A stretch of DNA of 23,780 nt from a virus. Position numbers and translations under genes: made by a program. The notes below the pieces were generated by a model. It was not told where the DNA came from. It did no database searches and saw only the letters and a list, made by a program, of their open reading frames with translations. Position 1 is the first letter of the stretch; each line of letters starts with the position of its first letter. The stretch lies in the IMG/VR virus record IMGVR_UViG_3300018067_000028, positions 1 through 23,780 of that record, one strand, 5' to 3'. Positions 1 to 7,635 of the stretch are shown here, in pieces.

Positions 1-113
1 AGGCCAACGCGAACGCCGTGAAATATCTCACCGCGACGGCATGGCCCGCGCCCACGGGCGCGAGCGCGATGGGCGAGGCCGCGGCGCCGCCGCTCCGTAA
101 CGGCGGAAAGTAG
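1..113 (+). CDS. C-terminal fragment of the protease-major capsid protein (repeat copy)
   Basis: This is the last 36 codons and the TAG stop (111-113) of the capsid ORF whose full copy ends at 23770. It appears here only because the contig ends overlap. It is not a separate gene. The reading frame starts at base 3. Confidence 0.9.
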   Translation, partial: ANANAVKYLTATAWPAPTGASAMGEAAAPPLRNGGK

Positions 114-123
114 GGCGCGCCCG
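1..123. repeat. 123-bp terminal direct repeat (circular closure)
   Basis: Bases 1-123 are identical to 23658-23780. The repeat holds the last codons of the capsid gene and ends on the first base of the portal start codon, so joining the ends restores continuous coding. This is what a circular or circularly permuted genome looks like after assembly. A genuine short terminal repeat cannot be excluded from sequence alone. Confidence 0.95.
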
Positions 124-1412
124 TGCGCGTGCTCGGCTACGAGCTGTCGCTCTCGAAGGTGGCGAGCGCCGCGCCGGTGTCGACGGGGCGTGACGGCTGG
201 TGGCCGATCATCCGCGAGCCGTATACCGGCGCGTGGCAGCGCAACGAGTCGATCACGGCGCAAGCGGCGTTGGGTAATCCCAGCGTCTTCGGCTGCGTCT
301 CGGCGATCAGCGCCGACATCGCCAAGATCGCGCCGCCGCTGCTGCTCGAGGCGGACGACGACGGGTTCTGGACCGAGACGACGAACTCGGCCTATACGCC
401 CGTGTTGCGGACGCCGAACCGCTACCAGACCGCGCAACAATTCCATGAGCAAGTCGTGCTCGGGCTGCTGCTCCACGGCAACGCCTACCTGCTGAAAACC
501 CGCGACGCGCGCGGCGTGGTTGATGCGCTCTACGCGCTCGACCCCGCGCGCGTCAAGGTGCTGGTCGCGCCCGACGGGAGCGTCTATTACGAGCTGCAAC
601 CCAACGACCTGGCGGGCATCGTCCCGGCCGACACGCCGATGATTGCGCCCGCGCGGGAGATCATCCACGTTCGTATCAACTGCTTTTTTCATCAACTGAT
701 GGGCGTCTCGCCGCTCTACGCCGTGGCGGGCGCGGTGTCGCAAGCGCAGGCCATCGAGTCGAGTAGTACCGGGTTTTTCGCGAATGGTGGCCGCTCGCCG
801 TTTGCGCTCGTCGCGCCGACCAAGCTGGACCCGCTCTCAGCGGAACGGGTGAAAGACCAAGCGATCAAGTTCAAGTCGAGCGGCACGATGATCCTCGAAC
901 TCGGGATGCAAATCGTGCCGATGCCGACGTCGGCCGCCGACACGCAGTTGATCGCGCAACTCGGGTGGACCGAGGAAACGATCGCGAAGTGTTTCCGGTA
1001 TCCGATCTCGTTGCTGAACTCGGCGAAGCAGCCGCCCTATGCGAATGCCGAGGCCTCGCAACTGCAATACAAGTCCTGCCTCGAGCCGTACATGGTCAGC
1101 ATCGCGAACGGGCTGACCGCGGGCCTCGAGCTGCCGCTCTATCTGAAGGTCGAATTCGACGACACGCTCCTGAGTTGGATGGATACCGCGACCCGCACCA
1201 AGGCAGCGCAAACCGCGATCGTGTCCGGCATGTCGCCCAACGAAGTCCGGTACACGTACTACGGCCTCGGGCCGGTGCCGGGCGGCGAGCTGCCGTACTT
1301 GCAGCAACAGAATTGGCCGGTGTCGCAGCTCGCGGATCGCACCCCGTCGCCGGTCCCGCCGACCGAGGAAGCCATCGCCGCGACGGTCGGCGACCTGGCC
1401 GAGGAATCATGA
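123..1412 (+). CDS. Phage portal protein, HK97 family
   Basis: This 429-aa protein would form the dodecameric ring at the capsid vertex through which DNA enters and leaves and on which the head-tail connectors assemble. Family features seen: an N-terminal NPSVFGCVSAIS segment (about residues 52-63), GNAYLL (119-124), the HVRINCFFHQLMGVSPLYA segment (182-200), and a later region rich in Gln, Ala and Asn leading to a Pro/Glu tail. Length is normal for HK97-type portals. The start is GTG, 9 bases after the capsid stop; a second in-frame GTG lies at 129. The stop overlaps the next start by ATGA. Its position after the capsid gene instead of before the protease is unusual. Confidence 0.93.
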   Translation: MRVLGYELSLSKVASAAPVSTGRDGWWPIIREPYTGAWQRNESITAQAALGNPSVFGCVSAISADIAKIAPPLLLEADDDGFWTETTNSAYTPVLRTPNRYQTAQQFHEQVVLGLLLHGNAYLLKTRDARGVVDALYALDPARVKVLVAPDGSVYYELQPNDLAGIVPADTPMIAPAREIIHVRINCFFHQLMGVSPLYAVAGAVSQAQAIESSSTGFFANGGRSPFALVAPTKLDPLSAERVKDQAIKFKSSGTMILELGMQIVPMPTSAADTQLIAQLGWTEETIAKCFRYPISLLNSAKQPPYANAEASQLQYKSCLEPYMVSIANGLTAGLELPLYLKVEFDDTLLSWMDTATRTKAAQTAIVSGMSPNEVRYTYYGLGPVPGGELPYLQQQNWPVSQLADRTPSPVPPTEEAIAATVGDLAEES

Positions 1413-1744
1413 CGCTCGAGTTTTCGCGCGTCGTCATTACGACGCCCTTGGTGACGCTGGTCGAGGCGAAGCTACAGTTGCACATCACCGATGCCCTGCA
1501 CGACACGGACGTGACGGCGCAGCGCGACGCCGCGCAGGATGCGATCGTCGCCTACCTGACGACGGCCGCCGACGCGACGTGGACCGACGTCACGGCGCCG
1601 CGGCCGGTCAAGCAGGCGATTAAGCTGCTGATGACGCACTACTACGAACATCGCGGCGACGCGATGGATCAGACCGACCCGGCCATCTGGCAGGCCGTCT
1701 ATGCGCTGCTGTCGATGTACCGCGATCCGACGGTGGTGGCGTGA
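1409..1744 (+). CDS. Head-tail connector protein (gp6-like)
   Basis: A 111-aa protein with an LVTLVEAKLQLHI segment near the N-terminus, a helical middle, and a VKQAIKLLMTHYYEHRG helix. This is the usual pattern of HK97 gp6-like connectors, which form a ring under the portal. ATG at 1409 overlaps the portal stop (ATGA), indicating translational coupling. The assignment rests on pattern plus position directly after portal; sequence conservation in this family is low. Confidence 0.85.
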   Translation: MTLEFSRVVITTPLVTLVEAKLQLHITDALHDTDVTAQRDAAQDAIVAYLTTAADATWTDVTAPRPVKQAIKLLMTHYYEHRGDAMDQTDPAIWQAVYALLSMYRDPTVVA

Positions 1745-1745
1745 C

Positions 1746-2090
1746 ATGCGCGAGATTGGGCAGCTTCGGCACGCGTTGACGCTGCAAAGCCCCGGCGTCG
1801 AAGTCCCGGACGGCCGGGGCGGGTGGACGGCGACCCCGGTGCCGATCGCGGACGTGCCCGGCGAAGTCGTGCCCGCGACGGCGGGCCGCATGGAACAAGC
1901 CATCGGCGCCGCGATGCAAGCGTCGGCCTCGCACATCGTCACGATCCGGCATCTCGCTGGCGTCACCGTCAAGTCGACGATCGTGTTTCACGACAGCGGC
2001 CGCGATCGCCGCTTCACGGTGAGCGGCGTCAGCGACCCCGACGAGCGGCACCAGTACCTCGTGCTGGCGTGCGAGGAGGTGCTCGCGTGA
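1746..2090 (+). CDS. Head closure / head-tail adaptor protein
   Basis: A 114-aa protein beginning MREIGQLRHALTLQSP and continuing through a DGRGGWT turn and a beta-rich body (HIVTIRHLAGVTVKSTIVF, RFTVSGVSDPDERHQYLVLACEE). This is typical of the SPP1 gp16 / head-tail adaptor family, which plugs the connector channel after packaging. The ATG lies one base after the preceding stop. Product and order match the standard connector - closure - gp10-like - terminator series. Confidence 0.87.
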   Translation: MREIGQLRHALTLQSPGVEVPDGRGGWTATPVPIADVPGEVVPATAGRMEQAIGAAMQASASHIVTIRHLAGVTVKSTIVFHDSGRDRRFTVSGVSDPDERHQYLVLACEEVLA

Positions 2091-2503
2091 GCATGCGCGT
2101 GCTCTTACACGGGACCGACGAGCTGCGGAACGCGCTCGCGCAACTCCCGGCCGCGCTCAACCGCGACGCCCGCGCGATTGTCCAGCAGGCGGCGCACGAG
2201 ACGGCCCGCCAGGCGCGGTCGGCGAATCACGACCGGAGCGGGGCGCTCGACAAAGGCATCAGCGTGCGGGTCACGAACACGTCGACGACGGTCACCGCGA
2301 AAGTCCGCAGTGCCGCGAAGCACGCGGCGATGTGGGAATACGGCAGCCGTCCGCACCGGCGTACCAACAAGAACGCCAACCGCGGCCGGATGCCGGATCA
2401 CGGCGGGGCGGGCCTCATCAATGCGTCGATCCGCGAACGCGCGATCATGACCGCGCAGCTCATCGCGCTCGTGCGCAACGCGGGCTTCACGGTGTCGGGA
2501 TGA
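2087..2503 (+). CDS. HK97 gp10-like minor structural protein
   Basis: A 138-aa basic protein containing the family's core: a DARAIVQQAAHETARQAR helix, then SGALDKGISVRV, then a KHAAMWEYGSRPHR segment that matches the usual 'a..vEfGt..hr' signature. Proteins of this family sit at the head-tail joining region. I chose GTG at 2087 because AGGAGG (2074-2079) lies 7 bases upstream and the GTGA overlap matches neighbouring junctions. An ATG at 2093 is the alternative and would remove two residues. Confidence 0.87.
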   Translation: MSMRVLLHGTDELRNALAQLPAALNRDARAIVQQAAHETARQARSANHDRSGALDKGISVRVTNTSTTVTAKVRSAAKHAAMWEYGSRPHRRTNKNANRGRMPDHGGAGLINASIRERAIMTAQLIALVRNAGFTVSG

Positions 2504-2913
2504 GCGACTCCAGTGCCCTGGACATGGCCCTCGTGACCGCGCTCACCGACGCCACGCTGCAGACGCTGCTCCCGGACGGTATCTGGTGGAGTGTCGCGCC
2601 GCAAGGCCGCACCAAGTTTGTCGCGATCGAGCTGGCGAGCGCAGTCGACACCTACGAGGAAAACCGGGCGGCGTTCGAGCATCCGATTTACCGCATCGAG
2701 GCGGTCGCGAAAGAGTCGACGCCCGCGACCGTCGACGCCGCCGCGGATCGGATTCGTGTCGTGATGGGCGGCGCCCTGACCGCGGTCGGCTATCACCTGG
2801 TGCGCGTGCAACGGCTGGAGCGCGTCAAACACGGCGAACCCGATCCGAACGATGCCGCGGTCGTGTGGCAGCACCACGGCGGCCTCTACGAAGTCCTGGC
2901 GGAGCCGGTCTGA
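2500..2913 (+). CDS. Tail terminator / tail completion protein (DUF3168-like)
   Basis: A 137-aa protein with the pattern of tail terminators: an N-terminal helix (ALDMALVTALTDATLQTLL), then IWWSVAPQGRTKFVAIE, a central YRIEAVAKESTPATVDAAADRIRVVM segment, and a C-terminal WQHHGGLYEVLAEPV strand. Such proteins cap the growing tail tube and join it to the head. ATG overlaps the upstream stop (ATGA). The family call is inferred from pattern and from its place between the gp10-like gene and the tail genes. Confidence 0.78.
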   Translation: MSDSSALDMALVTALTDATLQTLLPDGIWWSVAPQGRTKFVAIELASAVDTYEENRAAFEHPIYRIEAVAKESTPATVDAAADRIRVVMGGALTAVGYHLVRVQRLERVKHGEPDPNDAAVVWQHHGGLYEVLAEPV

Positions 2914-3407
2914 TGCATCCCGCCGCGTATCGCTTTGTCGCGTCGATCGTCAGCGCCGGACAGGTGCCGCCTGGGCCGGTCGTCGAACTCGGCGGCCGCG
3001 ACGTCAACGGCTCGATCCGGTCGCTGTTCTGGTCGCCCTATGTCAGCGTCGACGTCGAGCCGGGACCGGGCGTCGATGTCGTCGCCGATGCCGCCGAGTA
3101 TCAACCGCCGGTCGCGCCCGCGTGCGTCGTCTGCTGCGAAGTGCTGGAGCACGCCGTGACGGCGCCCGTCATCGTCTCGAATGCGGGCGCGATGCTCCAG
3201 CCGGGCGGCCTGCTGATCGTCACCGCGGCGGGCGCGGGCCGGGCGCCACACTCCGCCGTCGATGGCGGCCCGCTGCGGCCCGGCGAGTACTACCGCAACG
3301 TCGAGGCGAACGATCTGCTCTGTTGGCTGGCCGGATTCGATCAGGTGCGGGTCACGACGAACCCGTCGGCAGGCGATATCTACGCGACCGCGAGGAAGCC
3401 GCGGTGA
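2913..3407 (+). CDS. Class I SAM-dependent methyltransferase
   Basis: A 164-aa compact Rossmann methyltransferase. Motif I is VVELGGRDVNGS (residues 23-34), the acidic end of strand 2 is SVDVEPG (45-51), a VVADAAEY segment (57-63) marks motif III, then CCEVLEHA (74-81) and LQPGGLLIVTAAG (95-107). This layout is common in UbiE-type methyltransferases, with EVLEH at the usual motif IV position. The substrate cannot be told; neither a nucleic-acid nor a protein target domain is visible. It overlaps the gene before by one base and the glycosyltransferase after by GTGA, so the two enzymes are probably co-translated. It lies inside the tail operon, where it is not required for virion assembly. Confidence 0.85.
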   Translation: MHPAAYRFVASIVSAGQVPPGPVVELGGRDVNGSIRSLFWSPYVSVDVEPGPGVDVVADAAEYQPPVAPACVVCCEVLEHAVTAPVIVSNAGAMLQPGGLLIVTAAGAGRAPHSAVDGGPLRPGEYYRNVEANDLLCWLAGFDQVRVTTNPSAGDIYATARKPR

Positions 3408-4567
3408 AGATCCTGCTCGTCCATCCCGGCGCGTCGTGGTCGACGGCCGACGTCGAGGCGGGCCTTCGTGACGGGCTCGAGGAACACGGCGTCGAGGTGA
3501 TCCGCTACCGGCTCGACGGCCGCATCGAGCGCGCGGCGAGCTGGCTGAAGGCCGCCTGGCGCAAGGCGGCGAAAGCCGACCCGGCGATCAGCCGCCCGAC
3601 CCCGGCGGATATCTGTTACCTCGCCTCGACCGACGCGCTGGCGATGGCGCTGCGGCACCAGGTCGATCTCGTGCTCGTCGTCTCGGCGATGTTCTTCCAT
3701 CCCGACGTCGTCATCCTGCTCCAGCGGGCCGGGCTGCGGGTCGCCGCGCTCTTCACTGAATCGCCCTACGACCTCGCCAACGAAGTCGCTTTGGCGCGAC
3801 ACGTCGACCGGTGCTGGACGAATGAACGGGCGACGGTCGGCGCGTTCGCCAACGGGTCGTACCTCCCGCACGGCTGGCATCCGCGGCACCATCGGCCCGG
3901 CCTGCAGCCCGGCGATATAGATCAGCCCGCGCATGACGTCGTGTTCGTCGGGTCGGCGTTTCCTGAGCGCGTCGCGTGGCTGGAGGCGGTGGACTGGACC
4001 GGGATCGATCTCGGCCTGTACGGCCACTGGGAGGCCTTAGCGAGGCGTTCACCGCTCCGCCCGTTCGTCAAGGGCGGCACGGTGCCGAACCCGGTCGCCG
4101 CGGCGCTCTACCGGCGCGCGGCGATCGGGCTCAACCTCTACCGCCAGGCGGGCGGGGCCGAGTCGCTCAACCCGCGGGCGTACGAGCTGGCGGCGTGCGG
4201 CGTCTTTCACCTGAGCGACGCCCGCGCCGAAGTCCGCGAAATCTTTGGGCCGCTGGTGCCGATCGTCGACAACCCCGACGAGGCCGGGCGCGTGATCCGG
4301 TACTGGCTGGCGGAGCCCACCCTGCGCGCCCAGGTCGCGGCGCAACTACCGGCGTGTGTCGCGTCGTCCACCTGGACGGCCCGCGCGGCCACTGTGCTCG
4401 CAGACTGTCGAGCCTTTCTTCAGGAGTCAGACCATGCCGAAGTACGCCGGAAAAGACGGAGTCGTGTACATGTCGACGAGCGCCTCAGGCACCGCGACGG
4501 TGATTTGCCTGAGCAAGTGGTCGCTGGATATGGCGACAGAAAAAATCGAGACGACCTCGTTTTGTGA
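3404..4567 (+). CDS. Glycosyltransferase, GT-B fold, CgeB-like
   Basis: A 387-aa protein with two Rossmann halves. The N-half opens with VKILLVHPGASWSTADVEAG and has AALFTESPYDL (residues 114-124). The C-half has HDVVFVGSAFPERVAWLEA (177-195) and the signature RAYELAACGVFHLSDARAEV (258-277), typical of Glyco_trans_1_2 / CgeB-type enzymes. It would transfer a sugar from a nucleotide donor to an unknown acceptor; virion protein or cell surface are the likely options. GTG start overlaps the methyltransferase stop. The last 44 codons (4434-4567) overlap the tail tube gene in another frame and are rich in Arg and Asp, as expected for an out-of-frame reading, so the natural stop may have been lost. 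Confidence 0.83.
   Translation: MKILLVHPGASWSTADVEAGLRDGLEEHGVEVIRYRLDGRIERAASWLKAAWRKAAKADPAISRPTPADICYLASTDALAMALRHQVDLVLVVSAMFFHPDVVILLQRAGLRVAALFTESPYDLANEVALARHVDRCWTNERATVGAFANGSYLPHGWHPRHHRPGLQPGDIDQPAHDVVFVGSAFPERVAWLEAVDWTGIDLGLYGHWEALARRSPLRPFVKGGTVPNPVAAALYRRAAIGLNLYRQAGGAESLNPRAYELAACGVFHLSDARAEVREIFGPLVPIVDNPDEAGRVIRYWLAEPTLRAQVAAQLPACVASSTWTARAATVLADCRAFLQESDHAEVRRKRRSRVHVDERLRHRDGDLPEQVVAGYGDRKNRDDLVL
4421..4426 (+). promoter_or_regulatory. Ribosome binding site of the tail tube gene
   Basis: CAGGAG lies 7 bases before ATG 4434, inside the glycosyltransferase reading frame. Most neighbouring genes rely on stop/start overlap instead. The same CAGGAG element precedes the internal capsid start at 22376, so the two most abundant virion proteins share a strong, dedicated initiation signal. 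Confidence 0.7.
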
Positions 4568-4826
4568 TTCCAACCGCACCTACGTCGCCTCGATGAAGGA
4601 TCTGACCGGAACGCTCTCCGGCTTTTGGGATGCGGCCGACGATAAGCTCTTTCTCGCGGCCGACTCCGTCGACGGCTGCAAGCTGTACCTCTACCCAACG
4701 AAGAACGTGCCGACTAAGTACTGGTACGGCCCGGCCTGGCTCGATGCCTCGATCGAAGTCGACATCGCGGGCGCGATCACGATCGAGGGGAACTTCAACG
4801 CGAACGGGAGCTGGGGTCGGTTGTGA
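4434..4826 (+). CDS. Major tail tube protein
   Basis: A 130-aa protein starting MPKYAGKDGVVYMSTSASG, with a KWSLDMATEKIETTSFCDSN segment, a TGTLSGFWDAADDKLFLAA stretch and a C-terminal EVDIAGAITIEGNFNANGSW strand pair. These are typical of short siphovirus tail tube proteins (Ig-like/beta-barrel subunits that stack as rings). ATG is set by CAGGAG at 4421-4426. Position before the chaperone and tape measure supports the call. Confidence 0.85.
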   Translation: MPKYAGKDGVVYMSTSASGTATVICLSKWSLDMATEKIETTSFCDSNRTYVASMKDLTGTLSGFWDAADDKLFLAADSVDGCKLYLYPTKNVPTKYWYGPAWLDASIEVDIAGAITIEGNFNANGSWGRL

Positions 4827-5077
4827 AGTACGGCGGGCTAGTGGCCGAGGTGCGCTGGGTGTATTACACCGCGGCGACCCTCGGCCGTTGGACGCTCGAA
4901 GGCGACGTCTTCTCCGGGCGCGTCGTCGCGGCGGATAGCTATCGCCTGCAGCAACGCCCGCTCACCGTGCGCATTCCGAAACAGGGGCGGCCGTGGGAGT
5001 GGCCGATCGCCGACGTCGCGATCGTCGGCGATCACCTCACCGGCCACGTCACCGTCACCGATCAGGTGCCCGTATGA
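4823..5077 (+). CDS. Small conserved-position tail protein, function unknown
   Basis: An 84-aa protein with no family I recognise. It is beta-rich, with aromatic strands at the N-terminus (VRWVYYTAATLGRWTLEG), then RPLTVRIPKQGRPWEWP and a DHLTGHVTVTD end. No signal peptide or membrane segment. GTG overlaps the tail tube stop (GTGA) and the stop overlaps the chaperone ATG (ATGA), so it is a true member of the tail operon. It could be an accessory tube or assembly protein. Confidence 0.72.
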   Translation: MKYGGLVAEVRWVYYTAATLGRWTLEGDVFSGRVVAADSYRLQQRPLTVRIPKQGRPWEWPIADVAIVGDHLTGHVTVTDQVPV

Positions 5078-5448
5078 GTCGCTGTCGCTTCGTCCAACCG
5101 AAGATCGTCCGCCTGCCGCTGACCGACGGCGAGTGGATCGACGTCAAACGTGAATTGTCGTACGGCGAACAGACCGACATGTACGCGGCGATGCGGAAAC
5201 AGTTCGGCGCCGGGACCGTGCCGGTGCTCGACCTGACGCTGATCGGCCGGGCGCGGATGGGCGCGTACCTGCTCGCCTGGTCGCTGGTCGACGCCGAGGG
5301 GACACCCGTCCCGGTGAGTCCGGCCGCCATCAACAACCTCGACGCCGACACCGCCCGTGAAATCGCCGCCGCGCTGGAAGCGCACGACGAGGCGTTAGCC
5401 GAGGAAAAAAAACAGTTGACCGCACCCGTCTCCGCAACGAACTCGTGA
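5074..5448 (+). CDS. Tail assembly chaperone, short form (gpG-like)
   Basis: A 124-aa acidic protein with an N-terminal beta segment (KIVRLPLTDGEWIDVKREL), a central helical part (YGEQTDMYAAMRKQFG, RMGAYLLAWSLVDAEG) and a helical C-terminus (DADTAREIAAALEAHDEALAEEKK). Size, charge and position between the tube and tape measure genes match lambda gpG / HK97-type chaperones, which coat the tape measure during tail assembly. Eight A residues (5405-5412) near its 3' end allow -1 frameshifting into the next frame to make the extended form. Confidence 0.85.
   Translation: MSRCRFVQPKIVRLPLTDGEWIDVKRELSYGEQTDMYAAMRKQFGAGTVPVLDLTLIGRARMGAYLLAWSLVDAEGTPVPVSPAAINNLDADTAREIAAALEAHDEALAEEKKQLTAPVSATNS
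5406..5412 (+). promoter_or_regulatory. Programmed -1 ribosomal frameshift site
   Basis: The heptamer A AAA AAA is in phase with the chaperone codons (GAG GAA AAA AAA CAG). Slipping back one base at the two Lys codons re-pairs perfectly and continues with ACA GTT GAC and 42 more sense codons to TAA at 5547-5549. This is the classic arrangement of tail chaperone G/GT genes. No downstream RNA structure was modelled. Confidence 0.85.
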
Positions 5449-5549
5449 TGTGTCGCTATATGGGCGGCTGGACGCTCGACGAGCTGCGCGGCCTGGCCCC
5501 CGAGGAAGTCGACGAACTGTTCCAGATGATCCAGACCGATGCCCGTTAA
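5412..5549 (+). CDS. Tail assembly chaperone frameshift extension (T part of gpGT)
   Basis: In the -1 frame, 45 codons follow the slippery site, giving a fusion of about 158 aa with residues 1-113 of the short form. The extension contains RNELVMCRYMGGWTLDELRG and ends EVDELFQMIQTDAR. This short, helical, aromatic-containing end is what the T part of siphovirus chaperones looks like. It recruits tail tube subunits to the tape measure complex in lambda. An independent ATG at 5448 overlaps the upstream stop but has no clear ribosome binding site. The end overlaps the tape measure start by 11 bases. Confidence 0.8.
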   Translation, partial: TVDRTRLRNELVMCRYMGGWTLDELRGLAPEEVDELFQMIQTDAR

Positions 5550-7635
5550 CGCCACGTTCACCGCGGACTTCTCCAGCTTCCTGAAAGCCATTGACCAGGC
5601 CGAAGTCGCGCTCGTCGACTTTGGCAAGGGCGCGTCGACCGTCGAGAAAAAACTCAACAGCATGGTCGACAACTTCAGCGGCCGCAAGGTGATTCAGGAA
5701 GCGATGCTGCTGGAGAAGGCGCTCGGCGGCGTCGAGGGCGTCGCCAAGCTGACCGACAAAGAGATCGCCAAGCTGGGCGCCACATCGAATGAAGCCGCCG
5801 AGAAGATGCGGAAGCTCGGGATCGATGTTCCGCCCGGCATCCAGGCGATTGCCGACGCGACCAAGCAAGCCGATCAGGCGACGGTCAGCTTCGAGGATGC
5901 GATCGGCTTGGCGACGACCGCGCTCAGCGCGTTCGGCGTCAGCCTCAGCGTTGAGGCCGTGATCGGGTTCGTCAAGGGCCTGGCCGACGGGGCCGCCGCG
6001 CTGGGCGATCTCTCGACCGCGTCCGGCATCTCGACCGACGACTTACAGAAGTTGGGCTATGTCGGCGCGGGCGTCGGCGCGACGACGGAGCAGATGGCCA
6101 AGGGCGTCAGCGAATTTTCGCAGGCGTTGATGAGCGGCAAACTCGATCAGCAGATTGCCGGGATCGGCCTCAGCGTCGAGAACCTCAAAGCCGCCGGACC
6201 CGCGGAAGCCTTCCTGCAATGGGGCGAAGCCGTCGCCACGGTGCAAGACCCGATGTTGCGTACGACCCTGGAATCGCAGGCGCTCGGCGACAAGCTCGCG
6301 AACACCTTGTCACCGTCCCTCAAGAATCTGCGCACCGACATGAACAACGTTCCGAAGGATGCGCTGATTTCCAAAGACGCGATCCAGTCCGTCAATGATC
6401 TGGAAGGCGCGCTCGGCAAAGCCGAGATCCGCCTGAAGGGCATGGTCACGCAGGCGATCTTTGAGAAGCTGGTCAAAGAGGGCGCGCCGGTGGTCGCGCT
6501 CTGGGGGCTGCTGACCGGCGCGACCAAGGCGCACGCCGAGGCCATCGACATCGTGTTGCCGAAGGAAGAGAAACAGATCGACAACGCGACCTACATGAAA
6601 AAGATTCTCAACGATCTGCGGACCCAGGCCTTGGAGCCGCTGACCGACACGCAGAAAGCGCAGATCCGCGAACTCGACGCCTTTAATCAGTTGACCGACG
6701 AGAACATCAAGTTGACCGGCGCGAGTGTCGCCGCGGCGAAGCTGTTGATCGAAGCCGACAAGGCGCAGATCGAAGAGATGAAACGGCGCAACACCGAGGC
6801 GGAAAAGTACGCCGACATCATCAACAACATCGTGTTGAAGGCGACCGGCGACACGATCAAACTGGAAAAGCAACGCGCCGTCGAACGCGAAGCCGACGCG
6901 GCGAAGATGACCGCGGCCGTCCTGGCGGAACTCGCCGCCGAAACGTCGCTCAACGCGCAGTACGGCCTCAACGCGATGGGCGTCCAGCAGATGACCGGCG
7001 CGTACGAGGCCTACACCGTCGCCATCGAAGCCCTGAACAAGGAAAAGGAAAAAGGCTTGCCCACGGCGGACCGGGAAGCCCTGCTCAATAAGACGCTGAC
7101 CGACGACCTGCTCAAGGAAGCCGAAGCGACCGACAAGGCGACCCAAGCCTTTTGGAAAGCCCGCGACGCCGTGAAAGCCAAAGGCGACGAAATCGAGCAG
7201 ACCACGCAGAAGGTCGGCGTCTATAAACAGCAACTTCACGACCTGGTGTCGGACCCGTCGCTGGCGGCGTTCTTCGGCGGCACCGCGCAAGGCGCGGCCG
7301 CCAACACCTTGTACAGCGGCGGCCAGGCGGGCATCACGCCGCAGATGGCGGCGGCGATGGCCGCGGGCCAATTCATCCAGATGGCTGGCGTGGGTGCCGT
7401 GGGTCTGCAGAAACGCGCGGCCGGTGGCCCGGTCAGCGCGGGGCAGCCGTACCTCGTCGGCGAGAAAGGCCCGGAACTCTTCGTGCCCGGCCAGAGCGGC
7501 ACCGTCGCCGCGAATGGTGCAGGCGTCACCGTCAATAACGTGTTCCACATCGTCGACACCGAAGCCAACATTGCGCGTCGCGTCAGTGACCAGATCACCA
7601 AGGCCGTCCTGCAGGGGCGGCAGATGGCGAGCTGA
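5539..7635 (+). CDS. Tape measure protein
   Basis: A 698-aa mostly helical protein, the longest helical protein in the late operon. It sets tail length and is ejected during infection. Seen: a long N-terminal helical region, a hydrophobic Ala/Gly/Val-rich stretch (about residues 125-165) as found in tape measures, extended charged coiled-coil-like segments (about 370-560), and the C-terminal hallmark YLVGEKGPELFVPGQSGTV (about 638-656). At usual tape measure spacing, this length predicts a tail of roughly 100 nm. ATG at 5539 lies inside the chaperone extension, which couples the two genes. Confidence 0.93.
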   Translation: MPVNATFTADFSSFLKAIDQAEVALVDFGKGASTVEKKLNSMVDNFSGRKVIQEAMLLEKALGGVEGVAKLTDKEIAKLGATSNEAAEKMRKLGIDVPPGIQAIADATKQADQATVSFEDAIGLATTALSAFGVSLSVEAVIGFVKGLADGAAALGDLSTASGISTDDLQKLGYVGAGVGATTEQMAKGVSEFSQALMSGKLDQQIAGIGLSVENLKAAGPAEAFLQWGEAVATVQDPMLRTTLESQALGDKLANTLSPSLKNLRTDMNNVPKDALISKDAIQSVNDLEGALGKAEIRLKGMVTQAIFEKLVKEGAPVVALWGLLTGATKAHAEAIDIVLPKEEKQIDNATYMKKILNDLRTQALEPLTDTQKAQIRELDAFNQLTDENIKLTGASVAAAKLLIEADKAQIEEMKRRNTEAEKYADIINNIVLKATGDTIKLEKQRAVEREADAAKMTAAVLAELAAETSLNAQYGLNAMGVQQMTGAYEAYTVAIEALNKEKEKGLPTADREALLNKTLTDDLLKEAEATDKATQAFWKARDAVKAKGDEIEQTTQKVGVYKQQLHDLVSDPSLAAFFGGTAQGAAANTLYSGGQAGITPQMAAAMAAGQFIQMAGVGAVGLQKRAAGGPVSAGQPYLVGEKGPELFVPGQSGTVAANGAGVTVNNVFHIVDTEANIARRVSDQITKAVLQGRQMAS

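Noticed and set aside
2913-3407. Methyltransferase as a DNA modification enzyme
   Set aside because: The DPPY/NPPF or PCQ motifs of DNA methyltransferases are absent; EVLEH at motif IV points to small-molecule, sugar or protein targets.
6310-7548. Long 412-aa open frame on the minus strand opposite the tape measure gene
   Set aside because: It is a shadow of high-GC codon usage in the tape measure. Its translation is a low-complexity Arg/Gly/Leu/Asp mix with no motif and no ribosome binding site context.
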